Positions 1-8,296 of a stretch of DNA of 64,000 nucleotides are shown in pieces. The notes below the pieces were generated by a model, which saw nothing but the letters and a program-made list of their open reading frames with translations, searched no databases and was not told the DNA's origin. This stretch comes from JAIVGV01 sp032229975 (GTDB lineage: Bacteria > Acidobacteriota > Blastocatellia > Pyrinomonadales > Pyrinomonadaceae). Position numbers and translations under genes: made by a program. Positions within the stretch are counted from its first letter, which is position 1, and each line of letters starts with the position of its first letter. The stretch spans positions 113,737 through 177,736 of the forward strand of contig JAVXVG010000024.1 in NCBI GenBank assembly GCA_032229975.1, given 5' to 3'.

Positions 1-113
1 GTCGAGCGCGCGTAGGCGCGACGCGAGGCGGGGCCATCGGTGAAGAGCGCGACCGCGCCGAGCGCGACGCAGAGGACGAGGACGGCGAGTTTGATGAGAC
101 GAATGCGACGCAT
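1..113 (-). CDS. Partial N-terminus of an exported or membrane-anchored protein
   Basis: A minus-strand frame opens with ATG at 113 and stays open to the window edge, giving 37 residues. The start is basic (MRRIRLIK), followed by a hydrophobic stretch rich in Leu, Val and Ala, then a polar region. This looks like a signal peptide or N-terminal anchor. The rest lies outside the window, so the function is unknown. It follows the DUF1501 gene on the same strand after a hairpin. The ribosome binding site is weak, and the call rests on the signal-like composition. Confidence 0.45.
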   Translation of the reverse strand, partial: MRRIRLIKLAVLVLCVALGAVALFTDGPASRRAYARS

Positions 114-149
114 AAAAACTTTTGGGCCGACGGAATGTTTCAATGATAA

Positions 150-190
150 GGGCGCGACATTCGCGCATACTGCCTGTGAATGCCGCGCCC
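150..190 (-). terminator. Hairpin after the DUF1501 gene
   Basis: Thirteen bases at 150-162 pair with 178-190 with one wobble, giving a GC-rich stem just downstream of the DUF1501 stop. Only a weak T-rich stretch follows on the minus strand, so it may be an attenuator or processing hairpin instead of a strong terminator. Confidence 0.4.
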
Positions 191-223
191 TCGAATGCGC
201 GGTTTGCGTTTCAACCGATCACG

Positions 224-1657
224 TCAAGACATGAAGCCGAGGTTCGGCGTGTTGAAGCGACCGATGAGCGGGAAGACGAGCGGCAGATCGCTCACGGAGA
301 GTCCATACCAGAGCGAGAGCGTCGCGGCAAACTGCTCGACGGAGGTCGTCGGTATCCAGCGACCGCGAGGGTTCGTGCCCGTGTCCGTGTCGTCGGGGCC
401 ACCCATGACGAGCGTCGGGTATGCGCCGTAGAAGTCGCCGCCACGCACTGCGCCGCCGACGACGAAGTGGTGATTGCCCCACGCGTGATCCGAGCCGACG
501 CCCGCGCCCGCGCCCGCAGGCTGGAGCGTGCGACCGAAGTCGGAGAGCGTGAAGGTCGTGACGTTGCTTGCGACGCCGAGTTCAACCGTCGCGTTGTAGA
601 AGGCGTTGATCGCTTGACTGACCTGCGCGAGCAGAGACGACTGGCTGTTTGCCGCCGTCTGGTTGTTGTGCGTGTCGAAGCCGCCGATCTGCACGAAGAA
701 GATCTGTCGCTTCATCGAGAGCGTGTCGCGCAGTGCGATGAGTCGCGCGATCTGCAAGAGTTGGCGACCGACCGAGGTGTTCGGGAACGTCGTTGTGATC
801 GACGGGTTCGCGCTTCCGAGTGCGGCGCTCGTCTGAAGTGCGGAGGTCGTCACGTCCGCAGAGGCTTTCGTTAACATGGCGTCGCCGCCGACGAGGGCCC
901 GGATGGCATCGAATGCGTTGCGACGCGCGGTGTTTTGCGCGGCGGTGTAGGTGATGCCGTCGAAGTTGATGGCGCTGTTCAAGGGGAGCACGCTACCGAG
1001 CGGCGTGCTCGAATCGCCGACGGCAAGCGGGCGCGTTGACTGTCCCGTGACAAAGAGGTTGACGCCCGCAATCGAGACCATCTGCGGGAAGGTGGCCGCA
1101 CCGTTCAATGGCGCGATGCGATCCGCCGTGCGACCGCCCCAGCCCGTCTGACTGTTGTCGTTGGCGACGGAGGTGAACCACTCGTTGACCTGATCCGAAT
1201 GCGAGAAGAGTTGCAACGGCTTCTTGCCTGTGCCGTTCTGATAAGTGGCCTTCGTCAAAGGTTCGACGAGTGGGCCGGTGTTGCAGACGACCGCCGCTTT
1301 GCCCTGCGTGAAGAGCGACTGCATCTCCGTCATGCTCGGATGAAGTCCGTACTGGCCCCCGCTCGCAGGGTTGATAGCGAGCAAGCCGCCTGCTTGTCCG
1401 GGCGCGGGGAGCGCGAGCCCCGCCGCGCTTCGCGCGTTCGTGTACTGTGCGAAGCGCGTCGCGTCAACGGGGACGACCGTGTTGTTGCCGTCGTTGCCGC
1501 CGGACATGAAGACGCAGACGAGGGCCTTGTAGTCCGCCGCGCCTGACTGCGCGAAGGCGCGCACCAAGCCGAAGTCCTGTATGCCTGCGGCGAGCGCACT
1601 CGCGCCGAGCGCGGCGCAGCCGGTCTGTTTAAGAAAGTCTCTGCGCGTTCGTGACAT
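224..1657 (-). CDS. DUF1501 family exported protein
   Basis: This 477-residue protein belongs to the DUF1501 family, a sulfatase/alkaline-phosphatase-like fold of unknown function. The N-terminus carries a twin-arginine-type export signal (TRRDFLK at 4-10, then a hydrophobic Ala/Leu/Gly stretch). A family hallmark follows near 51-60 (MSGGNDGNNT). The C-terminal half has the SDHAWGNHHFVVGG block typical of the family. It lies nine bases after the DUF1800 gene and is surely co-transcribed with it. DUF1800/DUF1501 pairs recur in Acidobacteriota, Planctomycetes and Proteobacteria. The role is unproven; a secreted enzyme acting as a pair with its neighbour is an inference. Confidence 0.9.
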   Translation of the reverse strand: MSRTRRDFLKQTGCAALGASALAAGIQDFGLVRAFAQSGAADYKALVCVFMSGGNDGNNTVVPVDATRFAQYTNARSAAGLALPAPGQAGGLLAINPASGGQYGLHPSMTEMQSLFTQGKAAVVCNTGPLVEPLTKATYQNGTGKKPLQLFSHSDQVNEWFTSVANDNSQTGWGGRTADRIAPLNGAATFPQMVSIAGVNLFVTGQSTRPLAVGDSSTPLGSVLPLNSAINFDGITYTAAQNTARRNAFDAIRALVGGDAMLTKASADVTTSALQTSAALGSANPSITTTFPNTSVGRQLLQIARLIALRDTLSMKRQIFFVQIGGFDTHNNQTAANSQSSLLAQVSQAINAFYNATVELGVASNVTTFTLSDFGRTLQPAGAGAGVGSDHAWGNHHFVVGGAVRGGDFYGAYPTLVMGGPDDTDTGTNPRGRWIPTTSVEQFAATLSLWYGLSVSDLPLVFPLIGRFNTPNLGFMS

Positions 1658-1665
1658 GACGTTCG

Positions 1666-3867
1666 TTACCTCTGAACCTGATACTGCGGCGAAGTGGCGA
1701 CCAGATAAGCGGCGGTGCGCGCGCGCTTGCGTTGATAGTTGGCGTCGGTCGTGGGAACGGAATTGACGGCGTTGATGATCTGCGTCTTCATCGCGGCGCT
1801 CATCGTGCCGTGCAGCAGGAGGAAGTCGAAGGCGTCAACCATCTGCGCGGGGTTGTTCGCCATCGCTTCGTAGGCGTCGAGATTGAGCTGCGTGCCCTCG
1901 GTCGCTCCCGAAGAGGAGAAGTTCGGGATGCTCTGATAGAGCAGCGTGTTGATGACGTTGGCGCGGCGCAGCGTCGTCGAGGTCGAGAGAATCTCGAAGG
2001 CCGGCCCGAGCAGCTTCGTGCCGGGCACGGAGTAAGACGGCGTGTAGTAACTGAAGACCGTCGTGGGAAGGAAGACGGACTGATCGAGCGAGCCGGGGAG
2101 ATCGCCGAGCGGCGTGGTGAAGCCGATCACGCCGTCGCTCGAAACTAACGGGTTGTGAAAAGCCGAGGCGTTGTAGGCGCGCAGCACGTTGTTGATGAGC
2201 TGCACGGGCTCGCGCAAGCGTCCGTACTTGGGATCGGTCTTCACATCGCCGCGCGCTTCGGGGTCTAGCAGGATCGCACGCACCACCGCCTTCATCTCGC
2301 CGCGCCCACCCGTGCACCCTTCTGCATACAGCGCGTCGCAGTCGTTGTTGAAGACGCGCGCGACGCGCTCGACGTAGGCGGGCGACGGGTTGCTCGTCAC
2401 CAGATGCTGGATCAACTGCTTGCCGATGAAGGGCCCGACGTTCGGGTGGTTAAAGATGTTGTCGAGTCCGGCGTTGATGTCCGCCATCGTCGTCTGAGAG
2501 CCGGGGATCGTCGCACCGTTCAGAAGCGTCTTCGGGTTCGTGTCGTGATTCGTCTCGCGCACGATCATCGGGTCTTTGTAGTTGACGACGCCCTGCGTGC
2601 CCACGGGCGCGGCGGCGAAGTTGAGTCCGGTGAAGACGCGCGCGAATTGCGTCACGGTCGTTTGATCGTAGGTCGGGATGAGATTGCCCTGCGCGTCGAG
2701 CTTGTATGTTCCGTCGGTGTTCAGTTGATAGAGGCCGACGGAGAAGAGCTGCATGATCTCGCGCGCGTAGTTCTCATTCGGCGCGGTCTTGCTGTTGCCG
2801 ACGGTGTCGAGGTAGCGGCCCATGCCGGGATTGAGCGTGATGTCCTGCAAGAGCGTGCGGAAGTTGCCGAAGGCATCGCGGTCGAGAATCTGTAGGTAGT
2901 AGGCCATCCACGAAGGCTGATTGATGTCGCGCCCGGACTCGACCATGATCTGATGCAACGCCCACGCGACTCTCTGTCGCAACTGATCCGACTGCGGTTT
3001 GAAGTTGATCGCGTTGCGGAAGAACTGGGCCTGCAAAGGAAACATCGTGTAGTTATCGCGCAGGCAGGCGTTGCGCAGATCGGTGACGGTCTGCGGGCAG
3101 CCCTGCGTATTGTCCGAGGGCATCAACGTCAGGTCTGGATAGTTCGCCGCGCCATACTGATCGGCGGGGAAGATGAAGGGCGCGCTGAACTGCTCGTTGA
3201 TGTAGGGGCGCAGGCCCATCGCCTGCACGCGCGCGACCTCGGAAGTTGTGGGCCCCCACGAAGCCTGTTCGAGGAAGCGCACCGTGTCAGCCGCAGACGC
3301 CGCACCCGTGAATGGATTAGGCGCAGGTGTCGGCGTCGGCGCGGGCGGGACGAGAGGCGCGGGCTGCGGAGTAACGCCCGCATCGTCAGACGGAGCAGCA
3401 GTCACACGTCCCATGCTGATGCGCGCGCGGTTCGAGGCGACGCCGTGCAGGTTGACGCGCACGAGCACGTCGCCGACGTTGTCCATCGACGGATCGATCA
3501 ACACAGTGACCTGTTTGATCGGCGCAAAGTTCGGCACGTCGCGCACGTCTTCGGCCTTCAACTCATACTTGTTCCCTGCTCCGTCCTCGGCGTCCACAGA
3601 GAGTGCGCGTGCGTCCTCGCCCGCGAGCAGGTCGAGGTTCAAGACGAAGAAGACGACGCGCGTGCGGTGATCGGCGTTGAGTTGGCCGGGCGCAGTGATC
3701 TGGAAGGGATCGCGCATCTTCGTCAACGCATCGACGGCGACGGCGCGCGTCGAGTTGTTATCGGTGATGATGATGGGTGCGGAGCGCGCGGCGGCGACAA
3801 ACGTTAAGACGAAGGCGAGCGCGACGAGCGGGCGCAAGACCTGTGCGCGGAAGATGTGATCAGTCAT
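1666..3867 (-). CDS. DUF1800 family exported protein
   Basis: This 733-residue protein has a signal peptide (about residues 10-30) and a roughly 150-residue N-terminal region unlike the family core. A Pro/Ala/Thr linker follows near 165-185, then the DUF1800 domain. Family hallmarks are visible: the opening FLEQASWGPT block, RQRVAWALHQI, the ENYAREIMQLFSVG signature and the FIGKQLIQHLV block. The domain has no firmly assigned activity. The gene is first of a two-gene unit with DUF1501. A sigma-70-like promoter sits about 115 bases upstream. Confidence 0.9.
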   Translation of the reverse strand: MTDHIFRAQVLRPLVALAFVLTFVAAARSAPIIITDNNSTRAVAVDALTKMRDPFQITAPGQLNADHRTRVVFFVLNLDLLAGEDARALSVDAEDGAGNKYELKAEDVRDVPNFAPIKQVTVLIDPSMDNVGDVLVRVNLHGVASNRARISMGRVTAAPSDDAGVTPQPAPLVPPAPTPTPAPNPFTGAASAADTVRFLEQASWGPTTSEVARVQAMGLRPYINEQFSAPFIFPADQYGAANYPDLTLMPSDNTQGCPQTVTDLRNACLRDNYTMFPLQAQFFRNAINFKPQSDQLRQRVAWALHQIMVESGRDINQPSWMAYYLQILDRDAFGNFRTLLQDITLNPGMGRYLDTVGNSKTAPNENYAREIMQLFSVGLYQLNTDGTYKLDAQGNLIPTYDQTTVTQFARVFTGLNFAAAPVGTQGVVNYKDPMIVRETNHDTNPKTLLNGATIPGSQTTMADINAGLDNIFNHPNVGPFIGKQLIQHLVTSNPSPAYVERVARVFNNDCDALYAEGCTGGRGEMKAVVRAILLDPEARGDVKTDPKYGRLREPVQLINNVLRAYNASAFHNPLVSSDGVIGFTTPLGDLPGSLDQSVFLPTTVFSYYTPSYSVPGTKLLGPAFEILSTSTTLRRANVINTLLYQSIPNFSSSGATEGTQLNLDAYEAMANNPAQMVDAFDFLLLHGTMSAAMKTQIINAVNSVPTTDANYQRKRARTAAYLVATSPQYQVQR

Positions 3868-4211
3868 AAGTCACCGTCCGAAGAGGTCTCTCGAAGAGAC
3901 TCGACCGAGTTTTGAGTCGGGGCAGTTATCAGGAAACAGTAGCCGTGTGGGGCGGGCCAGAGCCCGTTGAGCAAGTAAAGAATAATATAGCAAGCGCGCC
4001 GCCCCGTCGTAAAGTTTAATGTCGCGTCGTGGACGATGCTTGCTGACGAACGCGTGTCAGCAACGCCCTGCCACTGACCTGTCTCTTCACAAATAGAAAG
4101 GCTCGCGAGAAAGCTCACCCGCTCCTTTGAGCCGGGCCGCTTCCATGCGAGCCTTAAGACGTGTGCGACCGCAGGAAAGTCTGACTTTGTTCGCCGGTCG
4201 CCTCTCTAGTT
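3868..4211. other. Non-coding stretch with a promoter
   Basis: This 344-base spacer separates the DUF1800 gene from the 48-aa gene upstream of it. Apart from the candidate promoter at 3984-4013 I see no convincing gene. An 84-codon open frame on the minus strand has no ribosome binding site and an unlikely composition. Confidence 0.5.
3984..4013 (-). promoter_or_regulatory. Candidate sigma-70 promoter for the DUF1800-DUF1501 unit
   Basis: Read on the minus strand, TTTACG (4008-4013) and TATATT (3984-3989) are separated by 18 bases, in a locally AT-rich patch. The predicted start near 3977 would give a leader of about 110 bases. Confidence 0.45.
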
Positions 4212-4358
4212 TTACGAAGAGCCGCCGCTCTGCCTCTGCAAGTCTTCGTCGGCGGTTTGCTCGTCGCCCTCAGCCTTGCCCGGCGTGCGCCCGGGATCGC
4301 CCGCCGAGTCGCCTTGACCATCCGATTGCTGCTGCTTGTCTCTCTCCTGCTCTGCCAT
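4212..4358 (-). CDS. Small 48-aa highly hydrophilic protein
   Basis: A 48-codon frame starts with ATG at 4358, preceded by AGGAAAGGA about eight bases upstream, and ends in TAA at 4212. The product begins MAEQERDKQQQ and is almost entirely polar (Gln, Asp, Glu, Gly, Ser), with no hydrophobic core. It is probably intrinsically disordered and cytoplasmic. It follows the DUF4142 gene by 43 bases on the same strand and may share its transcript. I do not recognise a family; a stress-related small protein is only a guess. Confidence 0.55.
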   Translation of the reverse strand: MAEQERDKQQQSDGQGDSAGDPGRTPGKAEGDEQTADEDLQRQSGGSS

Positions 4359-4401
4359 TCGACTTTTCCTTTCCTTATCCCACGTAGCGCGCGCGTCGTC
4401 T

Positions 4402-4914
4402 TTACATCTTCGACTTGATCTCTTTGATCATCTGCAAGTGATGCTGTATGACCGGAAGCGTCTTCGTGGCGAAGGCTTTGATCTCGGCGTCGCCGCCCGA
4501 CTGCAATTGCTTCTGAAACTCGGCGACATCCTCTTCGTGATCCTTCACCATGTAATCGACGTACTCTTTATCGAAGTCCGCGCCGGAGAGTTTCGAGAGT
4601 TTCTCCTGCTCCGATTTCTGATCGGATTTAACTTCGGTCGGGAGTTGCAAGTTCTTGCGCCCCGCAAGCTGCATCATCTCTGCGTTCGCCTTCGAGTGAT
4701 CGGCGACCATCTGTTGGCCGAACTCGCGCACGGCCGGCGACGCCGCGTGTTCCGCCGCGAGCCGACCGAGCAGAACTTCCGCCATCCCACCCTGCGCCGC
4801 GTCCTTCGCGAAGTCGTTCGAGTCGCCGCCGCCCGCGCAAGACCACGCGAGCATCGCTGAGAGCACGGGCAGGCACAGCGCCGTCAATCTTCTCGTCAAT
4901 AGTTTGTTCATCAT
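4402..4914 (-). CDS. DUF4142 (ferritin-like) predicted lipoprotein
   Basis: The product has 170 residues. A signal sequence ends in a lipobox-like LAWSCAGGG, with the Cys near residue 26, so it is probably an envelope lipoprotein. The mature part is helical and fits the DUF4142 family, a ferritin-like four-helix fold of unknown role. Family signatures visible are the EFGQQMVADHSKAN block and a C-terminal IQHHLQMIKEI helix. The start at 4914 is supported by AGGAGA eight bases upstream. The 48-aa gene lies downstream in the same orientation. Confidence 0.85.
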   Translation of the reverse strand: MMNKLLTRRLTALCLPVLSAMLAWSCAGGGDSNDFAKDAAQGGMAEVLLGRLAAEHAASPAVREFGQQMVADHSKANAEMMQLAGRKNLQLPTEVKSDQKSEQEKLSKLSGADFDKEYVDYMVKDHEEDVAEFQKQLQSGGDAEIKAFATKTLPVIQHHLQMIKEIKSKM

Positions 4915-4956
4915 TGTCGCCTCTCCTCACATTACAGATGCGCGCTCGTGCGCGTC

Positions 4957-5020
4957 TTGTTCAGAGTTCAGCTTTTAGGCTGTCTGATACTGAACACGCT
5001 AAAGCGTGAACTCTGAACAG
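4957..5020. repeat. Inverted repeat between the DUF4142 and SRPBCC genes
   Basis: Twelve bases at 4959-4970 (GTTCAGAGTTCA) are exactly inverted at 5007-5018. A partially complementary CTTTAG/CTAAAG pair lies inside. It occupies the spacer between two minus-strand genes and has no T-run, so it resembles the other intergenic hairpins here more than a terminator. Confidence 0.65.
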
Positions 5021-5079
5021 TCCTCGCATGGACGCACACCGATGCTGATCGTTTCCTTTGCGAGACTTTCAGCGCGCTC

Positions 5080-5868
5080 TTACTTCGCGGACGCAGCGCG
5101 ACCGGAAGACTGGCCCGTTGTCGTAGCCACCTCGCCCGCCTCCATCAACTGCTTGAAGCGGCGCAGGTCTTCATCGATCTGCTGCGCGGGACTCTCGCCG
5201 AAGAGACGCGCGACCGCCGCGCCAATAATCCCTGCGGGCGGATCGTACTTCAACGACACGCGCAGCACCGTGCCACGACCACCGGACGCAGGCGTGAAGT
5301 GAACCGAGCCAGCGTTATCAACCTGCGAGCCTTCGAGCGAGCGCCAAGCGATCAGCTCGTTCTCTTTCTCGTTGTAAATCTCCGCGTCCCACTCGACGCT
5401 TGATCCGGCGGGCCCCTTCGCCACCCAGTGCGAGCGCGTGTCGCCCGTCACCCTCACCGCTTCGAGGTGATTCATGAAGCGCGGCAGGTTCTCGAAGTTG
5501 CGCCAGAACTTGTATAGCTCAGCCGCCGGTCGATTGATCGTCAAACTCTTCTCGACCTTCACGCCGCGACCGCCCTTCACGCTCACGTTCGGGTTGTCGT
5601 CCTCCGCCGCGCCCGTGGTGTCGATGCCCGCCGCTTGATAGGCGTAGCAGTGGCCCGTCGTGCCGCGATAGACGAGGCTCGCGCCGACGAGTGCGAGCGC
5701 CACACCCGGCAAACTTCCGCGCGTCAGTCCATAGAGCGCAAGCGCGCCGCCGCCGATGGTCGAAATCCACCGCTCAGTCTCGCCGACATTCACGTCCTGC
5801 TTCCGCGCGAGTTCTTCCACGCGCGTGTCGCCGCCGGTTTGCGTTAAAGCCTGTTCGTTTGATGCCAT
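5080..5868 (-). CDS. SRPBCC (START/Bet v1-like) protein with N-terminal membrane region
   Basis: The ATG at 5868 (MASNEQ) is chosen over one ten codons upstream because GGGAGAG sits five bases before it. The 262-residue product has about 30 polar residues, then a YgaP/DUF2892-like segment with two short hydrophobic stretches (about 35-75, including TTGHCYAYQ). An SRPBCC domain of the cyclase/dehydrase (COG5637-like) type follows at about 105-240, with KSLTINRPAAELYKFWRNFENLPRFM. Such proteins often sit near stress genes; the ligand is unknown. The last 20 residues are low complexity. Confidence 0.85.
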   Translation of the reverse strand: MASNEQALTQTGGDTRVEELARKQDVNVGETERWISTIGGGALALYGLTRGSLPGVALALVGASLVYRGTTGHCYAYQAAGIDTTGAAEDDNPNVSVKGGRGVKVEKSLTINRPAAELYKFWRNFENLPRFMNHLEAVRVTGDTRSHWVAKGPAGSSVEWDAEIYNEKENELIAWRSLEGSQVDNAGSVHFTPASGGRGTVLRVSLKYDPPAGIIGAAVARLFGESPAQQIDEDLRRFKQLMEAGEVATTTGQSSGRAASAK

Positions 5869-6004
5869 TACTTCTCTCCCTTTCTTCAGGCAAGCCATTT
5901 TCCGGACACGGCAATGCGACTACGCGCGCCGACCCGTCCGGAAAACGACCCATTTAATCTGCGTTCTTACATGAATAGTCAAACCCCGTGCCGCCTGTCG
6001 CGCT

Positions 6005-8269
6005 TCAGCCCGTGCGCTTGTGTTGGAAGTGGGAGGACTGCGGCGCGGCGGGCGCGACGGACTCGCGCAGATAGCACGCCATCGCCGTTTCGAGCGGAGG
6101 GAGGAGCAGACCGCGCTCACTCGTGAGCGCACTGAAGATGGGACGCGCGGCGGCGAGCCGCAACGATGTCGCCGGTCGCGCTTCGACGAGATTCGCATCG
6201 AACCCCGCGCGCTGTGCTAGAGAGCGAGCGAACTCAACCCACGTCAACGCGCCCTCGTTCGCCAAGTGCCAGATGCCCGACTCGCCATCGATGAGTAGAT
6301 CGAGGCACGCGTGGACGAGATCGGGCAGGTAGGTCGGCGAAACGACCGAGTCGCTTGCGGCCGGGAAGGGACGACCGGAGGCGAGCGTGCGCAGCAGGAG
6401 TGTCGCGAAGTTGTAATCGTCCCAAGGGCCGAAGAACGCGCTCGTGCGAACGACGAGCGAGCGCGGGTGCGCTTCAAGCACACGCCGTTCGGCATCAGCT
6501 TTGCTCCTCCCGTAAACATTCAGGGGCGAGACGGCGTCGGATTCGACATAGGGCGCAGCCTTCGCGCCGTCGAAGACGAGATCGGAGGAGAAGGTGACGA
6601 GTGCAGCGTCGAGCGCGGCGCACGCCTCTGCGAGCACACCGGCCCCCACGACGTTCTCGCGCTGGCAGCGTTCGATGTCGCGCTCCGCATCGTCAACGCG
6701 CACGTAGCCCGCCGCGTTGACGACCGCCCACGGGCGCAAGCGCGCAAGCGCAGTCTCGACCGAGGCGCGGTCGGCGATGTCCATCTCGGCGCGCGAGAGT
6801 AGGTGATACGAGAGACCTCGTACTTCGCACAGCCGCGCGAAGGCGCGACCGAGCGTGCCGGTCGCGCCGGCGATGACGAGCGTGCGCGCCGAGTGTTTTG
6901 TATCCACGTCGAACTCCCTTTCGCGGGCCACCTCTTTGCGCGCACTACCACTACTACTGCGGCGCACCGCCGGGTAGAGCAGTCGATCCAGCCGACGCCA
7001 CCAACCGGGCGAATCGAGCGCGGGGTGATCGTGTTCACGCCCGGCGGCGAGATCGCGCGCCATGCGCGCCAACGCTGTCGGGCGCGGTTGCTTCGAGCGC
7101 ACGTCGAAGACGCCCGGCTCGTAGAAGTTCTCGTCGCGCGTGAGCAGGCTGTTCCAATCGAACGCTCCGAGCAGAGACCACGCGGTGACGGCGCGCACGT
7201 CAACGTTCTCGTCGCGCAGGCCCTTCGCCGCGTCCCACACCTCCTTGAGCCAACGCAGTTGCTCTTCGCGCGTGCAGCCGAGGTGAACTTCTGTGACGGC
7301 GAGCGGCAATCCATACCGGCCCCAAGCCTCGGCGAGCAGAGCACGCGGGCCTGCCGTGCCTTCGGCACAGACGCGCACAGCCTCGACATCCACGTAAACG
7401 TGGCGACCGTTTCCGCCGGGCGCGCGGTCGTGGTAGCGGCTCGTTCGCTCGTCTAGGAATCGCTCGCTCGTCAGGTAGTGGTTGACGCCGACGAGGTCGG
7501 GCGGGCAGGCGTTGTCGCTGAACCAGAGCAACTCATCACTGCTGACACCGGCCCAAACGAGGTAGTCCCAGAGCGCGTGCTCGCGCGTGACGCGCCCGCA
7601 GAGGAGATCGAGCGAGAGCCAGCGACGCTCGTTCTCAAACTCCGCCTGATAGCGAAGCGTGCGCGTCGAGAATGTCTTGCCGAGGTCTTCAGTCTGCACG
7701 AGTCGCGCGCGCGGATTCATCTCACGCACGGCGCGCATCGAGAGTATGACAGCGCGGCACTGCGTGAGCAGCGTGCGCAAAAAGGTTAGATCATCGCGCC
7801 CGTGCGGATACCAGTGACCGTAGAGACCACTGAAGCGCGCGGTGGTAAGCGGCTCGTTGACCGGCGTGTAGTCTTCGATCCACGGGTAACGACGCGCGAC
7901 GGCGCGTGCATACTCGGCGAGTTGATGCGGGAACGATGGATCGGCGAGGCTCGTGTGGCGAGGGCCCGATCCGTGATGGGTGAGACCGACGACGGGGCGC
8001 ACGTTGAGTTCGCGCAGACGATTCAAACGCTCGTCGGGCCATCTCCAGTCGGCGCGCGCGACGCCGTCCGGCGCGATGCGCTCCCACAGCACGGGATAGC
8101 GCAGGGCGCGCACGCCAAGCGCGGCGAAGAGATCGAGATCGCTTGCGCGCGCCGCGTGGCCGCCACGTTCGAGCTGATCGAAGTAGCGTTCGCCGACACG
8201 GTTAACCGTGCACTCGACTCCACCCCACAGCTCGAGCCCCGAGGCGGGGAGACTTGCCCCTCGGCTCAT
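6005..8269 (-). CDS. GH1-like glycosidase fused to RmlD-like sugar-nucleotide reductase
   Basis: This 754-residue protein joins two enzymes. Residues 1-430 form a glycoside hydrolase family 1-like (beta/alpha)8 barrel. The acid/base motif TPVNEP has Glu139, and a VTEVHLG motif places Glu327 where the nucleophile of the usual TENG motif sits. Residues 460-745 form a short-chain-dehydrogenase-fold domain like dTDP-4-dehydrorhamnose reductase (RmlD). It has GATGTLG at 468-474, SSDLVFDG near 561 and the catalytic YGRSK (Tyr586, Lys590). A Ser/Arg linker joins them. It precedes glf by 27 bases in coordinate order and is probably last of a three-gene sugar operon. The natural substrate is unknown. 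Confidence 0.85.
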   Translation of the reverse strand: MSRGASLPASGLELWGGVECTVNRVGERYFDQLERGGHAARASDLDLFAALGVRALRYPVLWERIAPDGVARADWRWPDERLNRLRELNVRPVVGLTHHGSGPRHTSLADPSFPHQLAEYARAVARRYPWIEDYTPVNEPLTTARFSGLYGHWYPHGRDDLTFLRTLLTQCRAVILSMRAVREMNPRARLVQTEDLGKTFSTRTLRYQAEFENERRWLSLDLLCGRVTREHALWDYLVWAGVSSDELLWFSDNACPPDLVGVNHYLTSERFLDERTSRYHDRAPGGNGRHVYVDVEAVRVCAEGTAGPRALLAEAWGRYGLPLAVTEVHLGCTREEQLRWLKEVWDAAKGLRDENVDVRAVTAWSLLGAFDWNSLLTRDENFYEPGVFDVRSKQPRPTALARMARDLAAGREHDHPALDSPGWWRRLDRLLYPAVRRSSSGSARKEVAREREFDVDTKHSARTLVIAGATGTLGRAFARLCEVRGLSYHLLSRAEMDIADRASVETALARLRPWAVVNAAGYVRVDDAERDIERCQRENVVGAGVLAEACAALDAALVTFSSDLVFDGAKAAPYVESDAVSPLNVYGRSKADAERRVLEAHPRSLVVRTSAFFGPWDDYNFATLLLRTLASGRPFPAASDSVVSPTYLPDLVHACLDLLIDGESGIWHLANEGALTWVEFARSLAQRAGFDANLVEARPATSLRLAAARPIFSALTSERGLLLPPLETAMACYLRESVAPAAPQSSHFQHKRTG

Positions 8270-8296
8270 AAAACTTTCCCCTTGTCGCGGTCGATC

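Noticed and set aside
3864..4118. An 84-codon minus-strand frame upstream of the DUF1800 gene
   Set aside because: It runs over the probable promoter and overlaps the DUF1800 start. No convincing start signal is present.
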